This document shows, in pieces, positions 62,398 through 64,000 of a stretch of 64,000 bases of DNA. How positions within the stretch are numbered: the first letter of the stretch is position 1; each line of letters starts with the position of its first letter. The notes beneath the pieces are model-generated. The model saw only the letters and a list, made by a program, of their open reading frames with translations, was not told where the DNA came from and made no database searches. Location: positions 2,666,001-2,730,000 of the forward strand of contig CP126125.1 of the NCBI GenBank assembly GCA_030123525.1. The letters are read 5' to 3'. The translations under genes were made by a program, and so were the position numbers. The DNA is from ELB16-189 sp018266435. GTDB taxonomy: Bacteria; Bacteroidota; Bacteroidia; Cytophagales; Cyclobacteriaceae.

Positions 62398-62727
62398 CTC
62401 AAAAAATTGTAATGTGGATCATTATTTGACAACTCAAATTTTCAAAATAAAACCCCCCGTTTTATCAACTAAGGAAGAGACTTGTGCACATTTAATAAAC
62501 CTAAAATAGTGTTGACAAGCTGCCTCTCAGTCTGAAACATTCAAACAAATTTCCAAAATGTGAATCACAATTCGTAATGATTACCTCGCCTAAAGTGATA
62601 TTCAACTTTAGGAGTTTCTTCTAACTTCTTGAATGCCAATTCATCTTCGATTTCGAGTTTTTTACTATTTAATTATTGAATGCAACCGTTGAAAGCCGAA
62701 AATAACCTTATCCCTGACCTATGACCA
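62398..62727. other. Spacer before the methyltransferase
   Basis: About 330 bp, AT-rich. A TATTTAATTATTGAATG stretch lies near 62670, but no TAnnTTTG box, tRNA or stable hairpin is seen. No gene can be supported. Confidence 0.35.
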
Positions 62728-63441
62728 TTGCTCGAACTAAACAAACTGCATCACGGAGATTGCCTGACGTTGATGCCCTTGATACCAGATAAATCAATAG
62801 ACCTGATTCTTTGCGACCTTCCTTATCAGATGACAAATTGCACGTGGGACTCGTTGATTCCATTTGAACCCCTGTGGAAAGAGTACCGAAGAATAATTAA
62901 AGACCGAGGGGCGATTGTCCTCACAGCTTCGCAGCCGTTTACCTCTGCCCTTGTGATGTCCAATCCAAAGATGTTCCGATATGAGTGGATTTGGGAAAAG
63001 AACGTCAATTCCAATTTTCAGAATGCAAAGAACCAGCCGTTAAAACATCACGAGTCGATTTTGGTATTCTACAAGAAGAAAGGAGTCTATAGTCCACAGA
63101 ACTTAATTGAATTAGAACAGCCGATCACGAAATCCAATAGAAGGAGCAGGAGGCTTAATCACGTACACGGAGTAACTGGCGAGACCTATGTTCAAACACA
63201 TACCGGCTATCCAAAGTCAATTTAGAAGTTTGCGGTTGAGCGTGGATTTCACGCGACGCAGAAACCGGTTGCCCTCGGTGAATATCTGATCAAGACCTAC
63301 ACGAATGTAGGAGATCTGGTTCTTGATAACTGCGCAGGCTCAGGAAGTTTTTTGATCGCGGCTAAGAACTCTCGAAGAAATTGGATTGGGATTGAAAAAG
63401 ATGATCTGATTTTTGCAATGGCAGGCGAACGAATGGGCTAA
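62728..63441 (+). pseudogene. DNA adenine methyltransferase with internal amber stop
   Basis: A 237-codon frame of a beta-class site-specific N6-adenine or N4-cytosine methyltransferase. LHHGDCLTLMPLIPDKSIDLILCDLPYQ gives the DPPY-type motif IV as DLPYQ, and HATQKPVALGEYL plus LVLDNCAGSGSFLIAA gives the SAM-binding FxGxG-type motif. A TAG at 63223-63225 interrupts it between motif IV and the HATQKP segment, and the same frame continues in register to a TAA at 63439. The start is a TTG, with no in-frame ATG nearby. The gene is therefore either inactivated or read through. It is convergent with, and overlaps, the FRG-domain gene by 4 bp. Confidence 0.7.
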
Positions 63442-64000
63442 GAATCCGGGACTTGCTTGATTGAATTAATAACAATATTAAATTCGAAATCATCAATTGG
63501 AAAGTATTGCCAAGCGATGTACTTGGAAAGTCCATCAAGATCAGGAAATACGAGGTGTTCATTTATACCAAGATAATTTAGTTTATACATCAATTCGTAC
63601 GGCGAAATTTTAATAACGAATTTCGTTAAAGAGTGGAAGTATCTTTTTTGCTTCTCAAGGGCTACGAATTGCGTTTTTTGTCGATGAACTCGATCGATTT
63701 TGTGTATTGTAAACCAGCCCTGTTGTGTATTAATTCTATTTGAAACAATGGGTGGTCGAAATATTTTAGTTCTTTCGAGCCTAAATGGATCGGTATTTTC
63801 AATTTGGTCAAACGTTATCACGTCAATGTTATCAACTACGAATCTCCAAACAATTGAATACACAGGCTTTTTCTTATTTCGGGTCTTTAACGCCAACCCC
63901 TTATTCACTGCGAAATACAATGCAACAAGAGGGTTGTTTGTCCAGTCCAATAGTCGAGTTGGCAAACCGTGATGTTGAGCGAGGGACAACCATTCCCAAT
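63438..64000 (-). CDS. FRG domain protein (partial, runs off window)
   Basis: The C-terminal 187 or so residues of a protein whose 5' end lies beyond 64000. The segment WLSLAQHHGLPTRLLDWTNN, followed by PLVALYFAVN, is the diagnostic FRG-domain core (named for its Phe-Arg-Gly motif). The rest (PVYSIVWRFV... ELMYKLNYLGINEHLVFPDLDGLSKYIAW) follows the usual C-terminal half. FRG-domain proteins occur often in mobile elements and defence islands; the biochemical function is not known. It is convergent with the methyltransferase. Confidence 0.75.
   Translation of the reverse strand, partial: WEWLSLAQHHGLPTRLLDWTNNPLVALYFAVNKGLALKTRNKKKPVYSIVWRFVVDNIDVITFDQIENTDPFRLERTKIFRPPIVSNRINTQQGWFTIHKIDRVHRQKTQFVALEKQKRYFHSLTKFVIKISPYELMYKLNYLGINEHLVFPDLDGLSKYIAWQYFPIDDFEFNIVINSIKQVPDS

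Noticed and set aside
1..64000. CRISPR arrays, reverse transcriptases, insertion sequences and rRNA genes
   Set aside because: None was found: no regularly spaced repeat array with spacers, no reverse transcriptase motif, no transposase frame and no rRNA-like segment.

Overview
This window looks like a chromosomal segment of a Bacteroidota bacterium, most likely of the Cytophagales (Cyclobacteriaceae-like). The supporting signs are the DUF5606 protein, the PorT-type barrel next to ubiE, a type IX secretion (T9SS) sorting tail, the sdhCAB type-B succinate dehydrogenase, a DnaE with a fused proofreading exonuclease, and -33/-7 promoters of the form TTTG-N19/20-TAnnTTTG. The finer placement is inference.

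Positions 1-40 kb are mostly core genes in short runs on both strands. They include a YkgJ-type protein, a urea transporter, aspartokinase and fructose-bisphosphatase, followed by a secreted beta-propeller and a DUF1501/DUF1800 pair. Next come DUF5606, the EngB GTPase, a PorE-like OmpA protein, ubiE, porT, an SDR and dnaE. After a tiny membrane protein come sdhCAB, a decayed porin gene, tRNA-Gln, prs, rplY and pth. A large secreted metallopeptidase-like protein, the pyruvate dehydrogenase E2 component and hslV follow. The run ends with a serine hydrolase, an AI-2E transporter, a class III aminotransferase, an ECF sigma factor-folE-reductase operon, a second tiny membrane protein, a TerB-like protein, gapA and tRNA-Glu.

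Positions 40-51.5 kb are more accessory. A 1004-residue fusion of kinase, M23 peptidase and aminotransferase sits 3 bp before a secreted GH2 beta-galactosidase. Then come a lipoprotein, a second serine hydrolase, a GH9 glucanase and a polysaccharide deacetylase. This looks like a carbohydrate-use area.

From about 51.6 kb to the window end the content changes to that of an integrated mobile element. A strong hairpin and a cluster of five GTGGTAA repeats precede a large tyrosine recombinase. After it come a lipoprotein, a T9SS-exported alpha/beta-hydrolase-like protein, a winged-helix protein whose gene contains a dense set of GTTAC/GTAAC palindromes (possibly an initiator with its own origin), and an unknown protein preceded by a long nested dyad. 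A frameshifted Mrr-like nuclease, a zinc-finger/PD-(D/E)XK nuclease/coiled-coil operon, a DNA methyltransferase with an internal amber stop and a truncated FRG-domain protein complete it. The element's right end is not in the window. Several of its genes are broken, so it may be partly decayed, or the assembly may carry indels there.
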